In this document: positions 1 through 10,894 of the stretch, piece after piece
How the letters are laid out: every line of letters starts with the position of its first letter
How positions within the stretch are numbered: position 1 is the first letter of the stretch
Assembly: GCA_937138475.1 (NCBI GenBank)
Contig: CAKZPD010000022.1
Location: 62,001-126,000 of the forward strand
Direction: 5' to 3'
Length of the DNA stretch: 64,000 bases
Origin: an uncultured Sulfitobacter sp.
Lineage (GTDB): Bacteria > Pseudomonadota > Alphaproteobacteria > Rhodobacterales > Rhodobacteraceae
Notes under the pieces: generated by a model
Seen by the model: only the letters and a program-made list of their open reading frames with translations
Databases searched by the model: none
Told to the model about the DNA's origin: nothing
Made by a program: the position numbers and the translations under genes

Positions 1-205
1 GCTGCCAAAAGCTGTTTGCGATGGCCGCCGGGCCGCATTGTTCGTTGAAAGGGTGCATGCCATACCACTGACACTCCCCCGAGACGCGCTTTTCCAGAAT
101 GGATTGCACTGTCTGCGGTGTGGCGCGGGCCATGTCATGATAATGGGCTTGGACAAGGGCCTTGGTGGCGGCGAAATCAGCGGCGGGGGAATCATTTTGT
201 GTCAT
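1..205 (-). CDS. SnoaL-like / ester cyclase family protein, C-terminus cut by the window edge
   Basis: An open frame starts at an ATG on the minus strand at 205 and runs off the left edge, so only about 68 N-terminal residues are visible (MTQNDSPAADFAATKALVQ at the start, then QWYGMHPFNEQCGP). The MHPFNE stretch and helical N-terminus recall the SnoaL-like / NTF2-fold ester cyclase proteins common in Rhodobacteraceae. The substrate is unknown. It shares the strand of the lipoprotein gene that starts at 720 and begins about 50 bp after it. The family call rests on a short segment and is tentative; the reading frame itself is convincing. Confidence 0.55.
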   Translation of the reverse strand, partial: MTQNDSPAADFAATKALVQAHYHDMARATPQTVQSILEKRVSGECQWYGMHPFNEQCGPAAIANSFWQ

Positions 206-255
206 GCCAAAGATTTACGCCAAGGCCCAGCCACACGCCAGAGCGGTTGATCACC

Positions 256-720
256 TTATGGGGCAGGGGCGCCGATCTGCCATTTGCCCCCCGGTTGAGG
301 GATCAGGCAGCTTTGCGGAGACAAGGCGGGCAAAACGCCGTCTGCGGGCAGGGGCACGGGCGCCGCGCCGGCACAGCGCGGCAGAGCAATCAGCCCGTAA
401 CCGCGCCGTTCCATGCAATCTTGGGTCACTTTGGCCCGCAGGGCGGTATTTGCGTCCTCGGTAAAGATCGCGCCCGGAATATAAAATCCGGCCTGCTGCA
501 CACAGGTTCCGCTGCTGTCACAGACGACCGCGCCGGGAATATATTCGGGGGGATCACGCCGCAGGACGGTTGCGATGGGCACCGCTTCAAGGGCGCTGAC
601 CTCGCAGCGCAAAAGGTCGGATTGCATCTGTGCGGGGGTGGCCCCGGCGCGGTAAAAGACCGGTGGCGGGGCACAGCCGCAAAGCACAACCAACAAGGTT
701 GCGGTAATGGCGTGTTTCAT
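256..720 (-). CDS. Small predicted lipoprotein, function unknown
   Basis: Encodes about 154 residues from the ATG at 720. I chose this over an upstream in-frame start at 786 because it puts a classic lipoprotein signal first: Met-Lys, a hydrophobic stretch (ITATLLVVL) and the lipobox-like CGCAPPP. The mature part has paired cysteines (LLRCEV, VVCDSSGTCVQQ, QDCMERRGYG). The C-terminal DCMERRGY motif is frequent in small alphaproteobacterial outer-membrane or periplasmic lipoproteins. I do not recognise a specific family. It is divergent from trkA, with about 100 bp between the two starts. Confidence 0.7.
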   Translation of the reverse strand: MKHAITATLLVVLCGCAPPPVFYRAGATPAQMQSDLLRCEVSALEAVPIATVLRRDPPEYIPGAVVCDSSGTCVQQAGFYIPGAIFTEDANTALRAKVTQDCMERRGYGLIALPRCAGAAPVPLPADGVLPALSPQSCLIPQPGGKWQIGAPAP

Positions 721-820
721 CCGGTAATTGTGCCTGAAATCCCGGCGCCAGACAATTGAATTGACCACCCGTTGTGCGCATGCCATTCAGAAGGCCCTAA
801 AGATTTGAAGGACATGCCCG

Positions 821-2197
821 ATGAAGGTCATTATCTGCGGCGCCGGCCAAGTTGGCTGGCAGATCGCGCGGCATCTTTCAGGCGAGCGCAATGACGTGAC
901 GGTTGTGGACAACAATCCCGAATTGGTGCGCCGGGCGACAGATACCTTGGATGTGCAGGGGATTGCCGGGTTTGCCAGCTATCCTGATGTTTTGGCCCGC
1001 GCCGGGGCCCGCGATGCCGATATGATCATCGCCGCCACCCATTCGGACGAGGTAAATATGGTCACCTGTCAGGTGGCCCATTCGGTGTTTGGTATCACCC
1101 GCAAGATCGCCCGGTTGCGCAGTCAGTCGTATCTGGATGCGATTTATTCGGATCTGTATCGGCGTGATCATATGCCCATCGACGTGGTGATCAGCCCCGA
1201 ACGCGAAGTCGCCGCGGCGGCGTTGCAGCGGCTGTCAGCGCCGTCGGCCTTTGATACCGAGGTGTTCATGGGCGGGCGCGCCCAGCTGCTGGGGATCACC
1301 ATCGAAGACAGCTGCCCGGTGGTCAACACCCCCTTACGGCAGTTGACCGATCTGTTCTCCACCCTGCGTGCGGTGGTGGTTGGTGTGCGCCGCGAAGGCA
1401 CGCTGTTCGCCCCCGAGGCCAATGATCAGCTGCTGGTGGGGGATGATTGCTATGTCTTTACCCATGCCGATGATACCTCGCGCACCATGGAGATTTTCGG
1501 CAAGCAGGTCCGCAAGCAAGAGCGCGTGGTGCTGGTGGGGGGGGGCAATGTCGGGCTGACCGTGGCCCAGACCCTTGAGGCGCGCGCCAAACGTATTCGC
1601 GCCAAGGTGATAGAAAAGAATATCGTCATTGCCGAACGCGCCGCCGAGGCGCTGGAGCGCACGATTGTGCTGAATGGCGATGGGCTTGACGCGGCCCTGC
1701 TGGCCGAGGCCGGCATAAGCCGCGCCGATGCGATGATGTCGGTCACGGATGATGACAAGACAAATATGTTGGCCTGTGTGCGCGCCAAGGCCGAAGGCTG
1801 CCCCTATGTGATTGCCTTGATCAATGATCCAACCTTGGTGCCGTTGATGACCCCGCTGGGGATTGATGCCTATATCAATCCGCGCGCCACCACGGTCAGT
1901 TCCATCTTGCGTCATATCCGCCACGGCCGGGTTCGGGCGGTTTATTCCATCGGGGACGCCGAAGCCGAAGTGATCGAGGCCGAGGTGCTGTCGACATCAC
2001 CCCTGGCCGGGCGGCGCATTTCCGAAATTGAGTTTCCCGAAGGGGTGCTGGTCGGGATGGTCCGCAAAGGTGATGAGATCCTGCGCCCCACCGGATCAAT
2101 GCGCATCGACGAAGGCGATGTTGTTGCGCTGTTTGCCCTGGCGGGCGATGTTCCAGAAGTAGAGCGCCTGTTGCAGGTCTCTATCGACTTTTTCTAA
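821..2197 (+). CDS. trkA: Trk potassium uptake system, NAD-binding regulatory subunit TrkA
   Basis: The 458-residue product is the cytoplasmic regulatory subunit of the Trk K+ channel complex. It has two RCK units in tandem. The first nucleotide-binding fold opens with MKVIICGAGQVGWQIA at residue 1, and the second with VVLVGGGNVGLTVAQ near residue 237; each is followed by a TrkA-C domain. Length matches E. coli TrkA (458). AAGGA lies about 8 bases before the ATG. trkH follows 3 bp after the stop, so the two are almost certainly cotranscribed and form the membrane complex together. Confidence 0.96.
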   Translation: MKVIICGAGQVGWQIARHLSGERNDVTVVDNNPELVRRATDTLDVQGIAGFASYPDVLARAGARDADMIIAATHSDEVNMVTCQVAHSVFGITRKIARLRSQSYLDAIYSDLYRRDHMPIDVVISPEREVAAAALQRLSAPSAFDTEVFMGGRAQLLGITIEDSCPVVNTPLRQLTDLFSTLRAVVVGVRREGTLFAPEANDQLLVGDDCYVFTHADDTSRTMEIFGKQVRKQERVVLVGGGNVGLTVAQTLEARAKRIRAKVIEKNIVIAERAAEALERTIVLNGDGLDAALLAEAGISRADAMMSVTDDDKTNMLACVRAKAEGCPYVIALINDPTLVPLMTPLGIDAYINPRATTVSSILRHIRHGRVRAVYSIGDAEAEVIEAEVLSTSPLAGRRISEIEFPEGVLVGMVRKGDEILRPTGSMRIDEGDVVALFALAGDVPEVERLLQVSIDFF

Positions 2198-2200
2198 ACC

Positions 2201-3757
2201 ATGGCTGCGCTGCCCCCTTCGCGGCCTTCGGCCCAAGCGATCTGGAATGGGTTGCTGCAATTGCCGCTGTTCTTGTTGCTGTTTGGCTGTGCGGCGGTGT
2301 CGATGGTGATGCCGTCGATCTTTGGCGCCATTGCGCGGGATCTGGATACGGCGCGGGGGTTCTTTTACGCCGGGCTGCTGGGGGGCATTACCTTTGTCTT
2401 GATCGCGGTGGCCCATGCCGGACGTTTGCCGCGACATGGTGCCCTTGGCCCGTTGATGTCGTTGCTGTCGACGTTTGTCATCTTGCCGCTGTTTCTGGCG
2501 GTGCCGTTTCATTTCGGCCTTAAGACCACGTCATTCTTTAATGCCTATTTCGAAATGGTCAGCGCCATCACCACCACCGGCGCCACGTTGTTCGACGATC
2601 CGGGCCGGCTTGATCGCACCTTGCATTTATGGCGCGCTCAGGTCGGTTGGATGGGCGGGCTGTTGATGTGGATCGCGGCCTCGGCGATTTTGGCACCGAT
2701 GAATTTGGGCGGGTTCGAAGTGACAGCGCAGGCCGAACCGGGGCGCCGCGATGCCATCAAGGGCCGGGTTGATCGCGCCGACCCGCGGGCCCGGCTGCGG
2801 CGGGTCTGTGCCGTGTTGATGCCGCTTTATCTGGGGTTGACGCTGCTGCTTTGGTTGCTGTTGTTGATCGCGGGGGACAACGGGTTTGTGGCGCTGTGTC
2901 ACGCGATGTCGGTGATGGCCACCTCGGGGATATCGCCGATTGGCGGGCTGGGCCAAAGCAACGGCGGCGTGCTGGGCGAAGCGGCGATGCTGATGTTCAT
3001 GGTCTTTGCCGTCTCGCGGCTGACGTTTTCGTCGGACACGGTGACGGCGACGCAGGGGCGGCTGGGCACTGATCCGGAAATCCGCGCCGCATTGGTGGTG
3101 GTTGTGACCGTGCCGCTGGTGCTGTTCGCCCGTCATTGGGTGGCCAGCTATGACGTCAGCGCCCCCATGACCCCGGCCGAGGCGCTGGGGGCGTTTTGGG
3201 GTGCGTTGTTTACGGTTGCGTCCTTTTTGACCACGACAGGTTTTGCCAGCAGCCATTGGGCCGAGGCCCAAACCTGGTCAGGTCTGGCAACGCCGGGGTT
3301 GGTGTTGATGGGCCTGGCGATGATCGGCGGCGGGGTGGCAACCACGGCAGGGGGGGTCAAGCTGCTGCGGGTCTATGCCCTTTATACGAACGGCCTGCGC
3401 GAAATGGAGCGCCTGGTCCATCCATCGTCGGTCAGCATGGCCTCGCCGCAGGCGCGGCGATTGCAACGCAATGGCGCCTTTATCGCTTGGGTGTTTTTCA
3501 TGCTGTTCGCCTTGTCGATGGCGCTGATCACCGTGCTTTTGGCCCTTTTGGGGGTCCAGTTCGAAGACGCCATCGTCCTTGCCATTGCCACGCTGTCCAC
3601 CACAGGCCCCTTGGTTGAATTTGCGGCCGACAGCCCGATCCAACTGGCGTTGATCGGGGATCCGGCCAAGGCGGTCATGATCGGCGCCATGGTGCTGGGC
3701 CGTCTGGAAACCCTGGCGATTATCGCGCTTTTTACTGCGGATTTATGGCGCGCCTAG
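2201..3757 (+). CDS. trkH: Trk potassium uptake system, membrane subunit TrkH
   Basis: The 518-residue integral membrane protein forms the K+ pore of the Trk system and partners with TrkA encoded just upstream. Repeated pore-loop signatures are visible: AITTTGATLF near residue 123, MATSGISPIGG near 245, and FLTTTGFASS and STTGPLVEF further on. These are the four selectivity-filter loops of the TrkH/KtrB superfamily. Many hydrophobic segments alternate with short loops. The ATG at 2201 has no strong ribosome site of its own, which fits translational coupling to trkA. Confidence 0.95.
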   Translation: MAALPPSRPSAQAIWNGLLQLPLFLLLFGCAAVSMVMPSIFGAIARDLDTARGFFYAGLLGGITFVLIAVAHAGRLPRHGALGPLMSLLSTFVILPLFLAVPFHFGLKTTSFFNAYFEMVSAITTTGATLFDDPGRLDRTLHLWRAQVGWMGGLLMWIAASAILAPMNLGGFEVTAQAEPGRRDAIKGRVDRADPRARLRRVCAVLMPLYLGLTLLLWLLLLIAGDNGFVALCHAMSVMATSGISPIGGLGQSNGGVLGEAAMLMFMVFAVSRLTFSSDTVTATQGRLGTDPEIRAALVVVVTVPLVLFARHWVASYDVSAPMTPAEALGAFWGALFTVASFLTTTGFASSHWAEAQTWSGLATPGLVLMGLAMIGGGVATTAGGVKLLRVYALYTNGLREMERLVHPSSVSMASPQARRLQRNGAFIAWVFFMLFALSMALITVLLALLGVQFEDAIVLAIATLSTTGPLVEFAADSPIQLALIGDPAKAVMIGAMVLGRLETLAIIALFTADLWRA

Positions 3758-3781
3758 GGGATATTTTTCACGCCAAAGATT
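3757..3781 (+). repeat. Degenerate copy of the dispersed 33-bp repeat after trkH
   Basis: Immediately after the trkH stop the sequence reads GGGGATATTTTT, three other bases, then GCCAAAGAT. This resembles the core of the clear copies elsewhere (GGGGATATTT..GAACAAAAGAAG) but lacks the GCCTCCGGC part. It has the orientation of the upstream gene, as most clear copies do. It could be a decayed copy or a chance AT-rich gene end. Confidence 0.35.
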
Positions 3782-3872
3782 TTGGGGCTGGAATGTCCTG
3801 CGCGCGCGCTTCATACTTGGGGCTATGGCGCCTGATCCGCAGGTGCAGGCAAGAAAAAAGGCGAGATGACTT

Positions 3873-4112
3873 ATGGCATCTGATAAACAGAACCTTCAGG
3901 ACGCATTCCTGAATCACGTGCGCAAGGCAAAAGTCCCGGTAACGATTTTTTTGATCAATGGGGTTAAGCTGCAAGGCGTGATCACCTGGTTTGACAATTT
4001 TTGTGTTCTGTTGCGTCGCGATGGCCAATCGCAACTGGTTTACAAGCACGCGATCTCAACGATCATGCCAAGCCAGCCGATCAGCCTTTATGAGGGTGAA
4101 GAGGCTTCTTGA
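3873..4112 (+). CDS. hfq: RNA chaperone Hfq
   Basis: The 79-residue product is the Sm-like hexameric RNA chaperone that helps small RNAs pair with mRNAs. Sm1 is visible ([37 protein letters not shown]), followed by Sm2 with the diagnostic YKHAIST near residue 57. The conserved N-terminal Gln of the distal/proximal face ([10 protein letters not shown]) is present. The short acidic tail (YEGEEAS) is typical of alphaproteobacteria. hflX starts inside the hfq stop region (TTGA overlap), reproducing the widespread hfq-hflX pair. Confidence 0.97.
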   Translation: MASDKQNLQDAFLNHVRKAKVPVTIFLINGVKLQGVITWFDNFCVLLRRDGQSQLVYKHAISTIMPSQPISLYEGEEAS

Positions 4113-5407
4113 GCAGGCCAGACTTTCAGATAGAGGACACCACAGCAGCGCGCCCGACGCGCGCTTGGGTGTTACATCCTGACATCAAATCCGCCAAGGA
4201 ACGCCGCCTTGCCAGCCATTCGCTGGCCGAGGCCGTGTCGCTGGCCCATGCCTTGCCCCAGATCGAGGTGATGGGCGCCCAGATCGTGCCCCTCAAGACC
4301 GCGCGGGCAGGGATGTTGTTTGGCTCGGGCAAGATTGAGGAAATCAAACAAAGCCTGAGCGATCACGAGGTCGAATTGGTGCTGGTCGACGGGCCTGTCA
4401 GCCCGGTCCAGCAGCGCAATCTGGAAAAGGTCTGGGGCGTCAAACTGTTGGACCGCACCGGGCTGATCCTTGAGATTTTCAGCGACCGGGCCGCCACCCG
4501 CGAAGGGGTGCTTCAGGTTGAAATGGCCGCGCTGAATTATCAGCGCACCCGTCTGGTGCGGGCCTGGACCCACCTTGAACGCCAGCGTGGCGGCCTTGGT
4601 TTTGTCGGTGGTCCCGGCGAAACCCAGATCGAGGCCGACCGCCGCGCCATCGACGAACAACTGGTGCGCCTGCGCCGGCAGCTGGACAAAGTGGTCAAGA
4701 CGCGGGCCTTGCACCGGGCGGCACGGGCCAAGGTGCCCTATCCGATTGTGGCGCTTGTTGGCTATACCAATGCCGGAAAATCAACGCTTTTCAATCGGTT
4801 GACTGGTGCGGATGTGATGGCGAAAGATATGCTTTTTGCCACGCTTGACCCCACGATGCGGCGCTTTGAAATTCCCGAAGGCCCCGAGGTTATCTTGTCG
4901 GACACGGTGGGATTTATCTCTGATTTGCCGACCGAACTGGTGGCCGCGTTTCGCGCCACCCTGGAAGAGGTTCTGGCCGCCGATGTGATCTGTCATGTGC
5001 GCGACATCTCGCACCCCGAATCAGAGCAACAGGCCAAGGATGTGCGGCAGATCCTGACCTCGCTTGGGGTGGAAAAGGATCGCCCGATGTTCGAGGTCTG
5101 GAACAAGCTGGATCAAATGGATGACACCGGCGCGGCGGCGATGCGTGTGCGGGCCGGGCGCGATGAAAAGGTGTTTGCCACATCGGCCTTGACCGGCGAG
5201 GGGCTGCCGCCGTTGATGGCCGCCATCGCGGCGACCTTGCAGGGCAGCAAACGTCGCGAACAGCTGACCCTTGGGTTCGCCGATGGCAAAAAGCGGGCCT
5301 GGCTGTTCGCGCAAGAGCTGGTGGAAAGCGAAACACAAACCGACGACGGTTTTGACATCACCGTGTTGTGGACCGCCGCCCAAGCCGATCAGTTTTCGCG
5401 CCAGTAA
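4109..5407 (+). CDS. hflX: Ribosome-associated GTPase HflX
   Basis: The 432-residue protein is a GTPase that splits or rescues stalled 70S ribosomes. The N-terminal HflX domain contains the glycine-rich linker [14 protein letters not shown] near residues 160-175. The G domain follows: P-loop GYTNAGKST near 217, G3 DTVGF near 265 and G4 NKLDQ near 331. The start is a TTG at 4109 that overlaps the hfq stop in TTGA, and the frame has no better in-frame ATG before conserved sequence ([10 protein letters not shown]). The overlap implies translational coupling with hfq. Confidence 0.95.
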   Translation: MSRPDFQIEDTTAARPTRAWVLHPDIKSAKERRLASHSLAEAVSLAHALPQIEVMGAQIVPLKTARAGMLFGSGKIEEIKQSLSDHEVELVLVDGPVSPVQQRNLEKVWGVKLLDRTGLILEIFSDRAATREGVLQVEMAALNYQRTRLVRAWTHLERQRGGLGFVGGPGETQIEADRRAIDEQLVRLRRQLDKVVKTRALHRAARAKVPYPIVALVGYTNAGKSTLFNRLTGADVMAKDMLFATLDPTMRRFEIPEGPEVILSDTVGFISDLPTELVAAFRATLEEVLAADVICHVRDISHPESEQQAKDVRQILTSLGVEKDRPMFEVWNKLDQMDDTGAAAMRVRAGRDEKVFATSALTGEGLPPLMAAIAATLQGSKRREQLTLGFADGKKRAWLFAQELVESETQTDDGFDITVLWTAAQADQFSRQ

Positions 5408-5428
5408 TCCCCGCCCCAATACCCCCCG

Positions 5429-5992
5429 TCAGGGGCCGCTTGCATCGGCAAAGCGCCAGGCGCCGGGGGCCAGATCATTCAGCCGCCAGATGCCGATTTC
5501 TTCGCGGATCAGCCGCAGACAGGGCAGACCGACATGGGCCGTCATGCGCCGCACCTGCCGGTTGCGCCCTTCTGAGATGGTGATGCGCAGCCAACTGTCC
5601 GGCACCGATTTGCGAAAGCGCACGGGCGGAACCCGCGGCCAAAGCCCGGCGGGCGGGGCGGCGGGCACGGCTTGGGCGGGGCGGGTCAAACCATCCTTAA
5701 GGGCCACGCCCTTGCACAGTGCCGCCAGCGCCGCAGCATCAACCGTGCCTTCGACCTGCACCAGATAGGTCTTGGGCATCTTGTGTTTGGGATTGGCAAT
5801 ACGCGCCTGTAACCGGCCATCATCGGTCAGCACCATCAACCCTTCGCTGTCGCGGTCCAGACGACCGGCGGGATAGAAACCGGGCAGATCAATAAACCCC
5901 GAAAGGGTGGGGCGGGGCGATCCTTGGGTGCCTTTGTCGGTGAATTGCGACAGCACGCCATAGGGTTTGTTGAACAAGATCACTTTGGGCAT
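5429..5992 (-). CDS. rluE: 23S rRNA pseudouridine synthase, RsuA/RluE type
   Basis: The 187-residue enzyme is a short member of the RsuA family without an S4 domain, as in E. coli RluE, which modifies U2457 of 23S rRNA. It opens with [13 protein letters not shown], and the catalytic motif [18 protein letters not shown] near residues 42-60 carries the conserved Asp. The later motif [12 protein letters not shown] near residue 137 is also diagnostic. It is convergent with hflX, with a 21-bp gap. The exact target uridine cannot be proven from the sequence. Confidence 0.88.
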   Translation of the reverse strand: MPKVILFNKPYGVLSQFTDKGTQGSPRPTLSGFIDLPGFYPAGRLDRDSEGLMVLTDDGRLQARIANPKHKMPKTYLVQVEGTVDAAALAALCKGVALKDGLTRPAQAVPAAPPAGLWPRVPPVRFRKSVPDSWLRITISEGRNRQVRRMTAHVGLPCLRLIREEIGIWRLNDLAPGAWRFADASGP

Positions 5993-6011
5993 CGGGGGGA
6001 TCCTTGGCGGG

Positions 6012-8438
6012 TTATTCCTTGGGGCGCAACACCGTCACCCCAACCGAGGCCGCGCGCGCCAGATCCAGATCCAGCGACATCGGGATATATTCGCCGCGTC
6101 GCCATAGCTGGGCCAGATCGTCATAGTGGCGGGACAGGAAATGCCCCGATTGCCCGGTGGCGGCAATAAAGACCGAACTGTCAGGATCGGCAAAATCATA
6201 GACCCCGCGATAGCCGGGCCCCTGAACCGATTCAAACGGGTTGGGATCTTGGCCTTTGCTTTGGCCGCGCATCAATGTGTTGTCGCCGCCGCTGGTGCTT
6301 TGGCGAATGTTCACAAAATAGCGCAGGGCCGTGACATTGCCCAAAACCGGGTGATCGTGGCGGGCCTGATGAGCATCGCCCCAACGCAGGGACTCCAGCT
6401 GAGGGCCCCAGGATTCCTCGATCCAGATCAACGCATCATCAAGCGCCAGGATCGCCAGATCGGTGCAGGTTTCCTTTGGGGCGGACTGGCGGATATCACA
6501 CCAGACGTCGGCCCCGTTCAGCCCGCGAAAGGCGCGTTCGATCAGGGCCGGACGCAGGTGGGTAATCTGTGCGGCCACTGGCCCCAGATCGTCTTCGATC
6601 AGGCGCTTTTGCAGGGCGCGCATCCACGCCGCATAGATCAGCGGTTCGGGCATATGTTCGTTCATTTCGCCCGACCAGTTGGCCAGCAGGGCCAGGGCCT
6701 TTTGCCGTTGGCGCGCACGGGTGCCGGCCGGCGCTGTTTGGGTGGTAAACCACAGATCGGCCCCGATCAAAGGCAAGAGGGCCCGCGCGGTAAAGCTGAC
6801 GGTATCTAGCTGGGCCTCGACAAAGCTGTCACGGGTATGAACCTGGCGGGTTTCCATCAAGCGCTGCCAACGGGTCTGAAGGCCCAGATCCGCGCCCGAG
6901 GCGCGGCCGGAATTGGCCAAGATACCGCTGTCGGGGGCGATGGATTGCGGCGCGCTGTCAAAGCTGTGCCAGCCTTGCCAGCGGTTTTCCGCCAGCCAGC
7001 CGGGCGCCGGAAGCGTGCCTTGGGTTTGATGGGATGCGGCGCGAATCGGGCGCAGGCCGATGGTTTTTTGCGCGATGTTGTCGCGATCGGCCAGCACCAA
7101 GGTCTGCGCGGGGGCAATATGATCGCGGGCGCTGTCAATCGCGGCGCGCAGGGATTGCGCCTGCATCAGGTCAATCGCCGCCCCGATTGAGGTATCTTGC
7201 GCCGACAGCCCGGTCCAAGACAGCGCCGCAACCGTGCCCGGCGGGGCGATCAGCGCGATGTCCATTTCACTGCGCAGCACCGGGCCGTTGTCGGTCCAGC
7301 GCTGGGTGATTGTGACCGGCTCTTGGCCTTTGACGGCGATGATTGAACGCTGGGTTCGAAACGGGCGAAAGCCGCCGGGTGTCAGATATTCGGCAGGGTT
7401 CTCGGGGTTCAGGCGTTCGATAAACAGATCCAGATCATCAACCGGTGCCCCCGCGCGGCCCCAGCCCAGGGCCCCGCTGCGCCCGCTTAGGATGGCAGGA
7501 ACGCCGGGAATCGTGGCGCCGATGGCGCTGCCGTTGCGCAGGCCCAGCCGGGCCAGATACCAAAGACCGGGGGCGCTGAACCGGCCGGTCGGGTCGCTGG
7601 CCAGCAAGGTGCCCCCGGCCGCCGATCGGGCCGGCGCTGCGGCCCAGGCGCTGGTTGCGGGGGCAGGCAGGGCGGCCAGCGGCGACAAGGGGTGCGGCGT
7701 CGCCCCGGCTGCCCCTGACGCCGCGGGCGCGCTGGCAAAGCGCGGGGCGTCGGGAAACAGGGCGCCATAATCGACACCCGCCGGGATCGCCGGGTGCAGA
7801 TCGCTTTGACGTTGCCAATCCGCCAGCGCCAGCGACACGCGGGCGCGCTCAACCTCGGTGACAAGTTCCTGAAGGGCCGGCAGCCCCATCAGCTTGAGCA
7901 CCGCAATGCTGTCGGCCGCGCTCCAGGGGCTGACCGGGGCGGCGAATATGAACATTTCGGGGGCGCCGCGCCCAAGCGCCTGGCGGTTGATCTGATCAAG
8001 CCGCGCATTCACCCCCGCCGCATAGGCGTCAAGCACGGCCCGCGTGCGCACGGTTTGAACCGCAAGCGATTGCACGGCCAGCCCGGCCAGATCAAACCGG
8101 CGCATCAGCTTGTCGGTCTCAAGCGTGGCGGGGCCAAACACCTCGGACAGGCGGCCCTGCGCCGTGCGCCGCAACAGCGTCATCTGCCACAGCCGGTCCT
8201 GGGCGTGGGCAAAACCAAGGGCGAAAAACACATCAAGGTCTTCGTCGCCGATGATATGGGGCACATTGGCATTGTCGCGAATGATCTGAACCGGGGCGCT
8301 TGGCCCGTTAACGACCAGATCGGCGTCATATTGGGGCAATGACCGCGCCGCCAAATAATAGACGCCAGCCGCCGCGATGGCCGCACACGCCACCAGCGCG
8401 CCCGCAAGCCGCAACAGCCATTTGATCAACACACCCAT
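6012..8438 (-). CDS. Penicillin acylase (S45) family amidohydrolase
   Basis: The 808-residue protein has an N-terminal membrane anchor or signal segment ([20 protein letters not shown]) and the alpha-subunit signature [15 protein letters not shown] then [12 protein letters not shown]. The maturation region reads [17 protein letters not shown] near residues 260-275, followed by [19 protein letters not shown]. Family members usually begin the beta subunit with Ser-Asn at this point and read NDPHL after it; here Thr-Ser and SDPTG occur. S45 enzymes are Ntn hydrolases cleaving amides such as acyl-homoserine lactones or penicillins; the true substrate is unknown. Close spacing to rluE (19 bp) suggests a shared transcript. 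Confidence 0.88.
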   Translation of the reverse strand: MGVLIKWLLRLAGALVACAAIAAAGVYYLAARSLPQYDADLVVNGPSAPVQIIRDNANVPHIIGDEDLDVFFALGFAHAQDRLWQMTLLRRTAQGRLSEVFGPATLETDKLMRRFDLAGLAVQSLAVQTVRTRAVLDAYAAGVNARLDQINRQALGRGAPEMFIFAAPVSPWSAADSIAVLKLMGLPALQELVTEVERARVSLALADWQRQSDLHPAIPAGVDYGALFPDAPRFASAPAASGAAGATPHPLSPLAALPAPATSAWAAAPARSAAGGTLLASDPTGRFSAPGLWYLARLGLRNGSAIGATIPGVPAILSGRSGALGWGRAGAPVDDLDLFIERLNPENPAEYLTPGGFRPFRTQRSIIAVKGQEPVTITQRWTDNGPVLRSEMDIALIAPPGTVAALSWTGLSAQDTSIGAAIDLMQAQSLRAAIDSARDHIAPAQTLVLADRDNIAQKTIGLRPIRAASHQTQGTLPAPGWLAENRWQGWHSFDSAPQSIAPDSGILANSGRASGADLGLQTRWQRLMETRQVHTRDSFVEAQLDTVSFTARALLPLIGADLWFTTQTAPAGTRARQRQKALALLANWSGEMNEHMPEPLIYAAWMRALQKRLIEDDLGPVAAQITHLRPALIERAFRGLNGADVWCDIRQSAPKETCTDLAILALDDALIWIEESWGPQLESLRWGDAHQARHDHPVLGNVTALRYFVNIRQSTSGGDNTLMRGQSKGQDPNPFESVQGPGYRGVYDFADPDSSVFIAATGQSGHFLSRHYDDLAQLWRRGEYIPMSLDLDLARAASVGVTVLRPKE

Positions 8439-8510
8439 CTTAGCCCTGGACCCATCCGCCGGTTACGGGGGTGTTGTGTAAGCCCGAACCGCCACAAAGG
8501 GAAGGCGGGG

Positions 8511-9077
8511 TTATGGGATGATCCGCGTGTATTTCGTGCCTTGCAGCGTTGCACCGATTTTCAGACCGGCCCGTCCAAAGACGGCGGCCACCACGGGCGA
8601 CAGCGCCGTTGTGGTTTCGGCCTTCAATCCGTCGCCATTGCTTGAGATCACATAGTCGATGTCGCCGCCCGCAGCCCAACCGGCCGATTGGCGGAACTCA
8701 AGCAATGCGTCCTCGGTCATGAAAAACAGGACATGTGCATATTGCTGTGCGCCGATTTGCAGGCCACCGCTTAGTTTTGCGGTTGAATAATAATCGACAG
8801 TCACCCCGCCGACGCGCAGCGCGCCGCGCCCATAGGCACCGCCAAAGCCAAAGCCGGCCTCGGTCACGAGGGGCATCACCAACATGCCGTTGGCCTTTTC
8901 GGCCAGCGCGCGGGTGTTGGGATAGGTGCTGTACATTTCGGCCAATGTGGCATCAACGCGGGCGTCGATGGTGGCGGGGCCGGTGCTGCCGATGCCATTG
9001 CCGCAGGCGGCGGTCAGCCCCAAGGACGCAACAGCGCCCAATGCAAAGGCGCGGCGCGAGAATGAATGATTTGTCAT
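8511..9077 (-). CDS. SYLF / YSC84-like lipoprotein
   Basis: About 188 residues from the ATG at 9077, chosen because it starts a good signal (MTNHSFSRRAFALGAVASLG ending LTAACG, a lipobox). An upstream start at 9143 would only add an unlikely leader. The mature part contains the SYLF-type core: AEKANGMLVMPLVTEAGFGFGG, then a ligand-like region with YYSTAKLSGGLQIGAQQYAHVLFFM. Related bacterial proteins are called YSC84-related or BPSL1445-like, and their role (lipid binding or envelope stress) is unproven. The gene stands alone between hemB and the acylase gene. Confidence 0.82.
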   Translation of the reverse strand: MTNHSFSRRAFALGAVASLGLTAACGNGIGSTGPATIDARVDATLAEMYSTYPNTRALAEKANGMLVMPLVTEAGFGFGGAYGRGALRVGGVTVDYYSTAKLSGGLQIGAQQYAHVLFFMTEDALLEFRQSAGWAAGGDIDYVISSNGDGLKAETTTALSPVVAAVFGRAGLKIGATLQGTKYTRIIP

Positions 9078-9183
9078 CTGAATGCCTGTAATTTGATTGC
9101 TCACCTGCCGGTTCTCCCGACTTGTCGGCAAAGATACGCGCAACCGGCGGGCTTGTCACCCCACGGTGTGATGTTTTGGCGGC

Positions 9184-10185
<1,002 letters not shown>

Positions 10186-10322
10186 CTTGGGGCCTCCGAG
10201 GTGTCTGAATGGGGTGTCTGAATGTGTCCCTCTCAGTGCCACGGAAAATTGCCTGTGCCAAGGGTAGGAATTGCCGCCAAGCCCGGCTAGAAAGACGCAA
10301 GCAACAACAAAGATGTAGTCCC

Positions 10323-10844
10323 TTGGATTGGTATCAAAATCTGTTCGAGCTGATCGACATGCGCTCGTTCTCGAACCTGTGGTATTGGATTGCGCTGGCG
10401 GTGATGTGGTCGACCGCCAGCCATTGGGTCTTGGGCGTGCCATACGATATGGTCACACGCGCCCGCGGTCTGGGCGGCCAAAGCGAGCTGGACCTGGAAG
10501 AGCTTTGCGCCATCAATGTGCGGCGGATTTTGCTGATCGGGCAAATGGCCGGGCTGTGGCTGCTGGGGCTGATTTGTTTCGCGCTCAGCTCGTTGTTGTT
10601 GTTGGGCTTTGCCTATGGGGTGGAATTTGCCCAGGCGGTGTTCTTGCTGGCGTTTCCCATGGCGCTGGTGGGGCTTTTGTCGCTGTCGAATGCGCGGCTG
10701 ATTGATCAACAGGCCCTGAAGGGCGCCGCCTTGATCCGCCGTTTGGGGCGGCACCGATTGTTCGTCCAGGCCATTGGTGTGGTGTCGATTTTTGTCACCG
10801 CGCTTTGGGGAATGTATCAAAACCTGACCATCGGCGCGCTGTGA
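10323..10844 (+). CDS. Small membrane protein annotated in relatives as 'component of SufBCD complex'
   Basis: From the TTG at 10323 the protein has about 173 residues and begins LDWYQNLFELIDMRSFSNLW, which agrees with how I recall relatives in Rhodobacteraceae starting. Four hydrophobic segments are apparent (WIALAVMWSTASHWVLG; GLWLLGLICFALSSLLLLGF; VFLLAFPMALVGLLSL; LFVQAIGVVSIFVTALWGM). Databases often label this family 'component of SufBCD complex', but no Fe-S motif is visible and that label is probably inherited. The open frame continues upstream to 10209, but the extra segment is low-complexity and unconserved. It shares the divergent region with hemB. Confidence 0.72.
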   Translation: MDWYQNLFELIDMRSFSNLWYWIALAVMWSTASHWVLGVPYDMVTRARGLGGQSELDLEELCAINVRRILLIGQMAGLWLLGLICFALSSLLLLGFAYGVEFAQAVFLLAFPMALVGLLSLSNARLIDQQALKGAALIRRLGRHRLFVQAIGVVSIFVTALWGMYQNLTIGAL

Positions 10845-10894
10845 CCTGCCTGGCGCGGGTTGACACGGGCGCGCCTTGCCTCAATTGAGACCCC

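Noticed and set aside
118..759. A 213-codon plus-strand open frame over the small lipoprotein gene
   Set aside because: It is antisense to a lipoprotein with a clear signal and lipobox, lacks hydrophobic or domain pattern, and is a GC-rich shadow frame.
1334..1924. Long minus-strand open frame inside trkA
   Set aside because: Its His/Gly/Gln-rich composition mirrors the codon pattern of trkA on the other strand; trkA has full conserved motifs.
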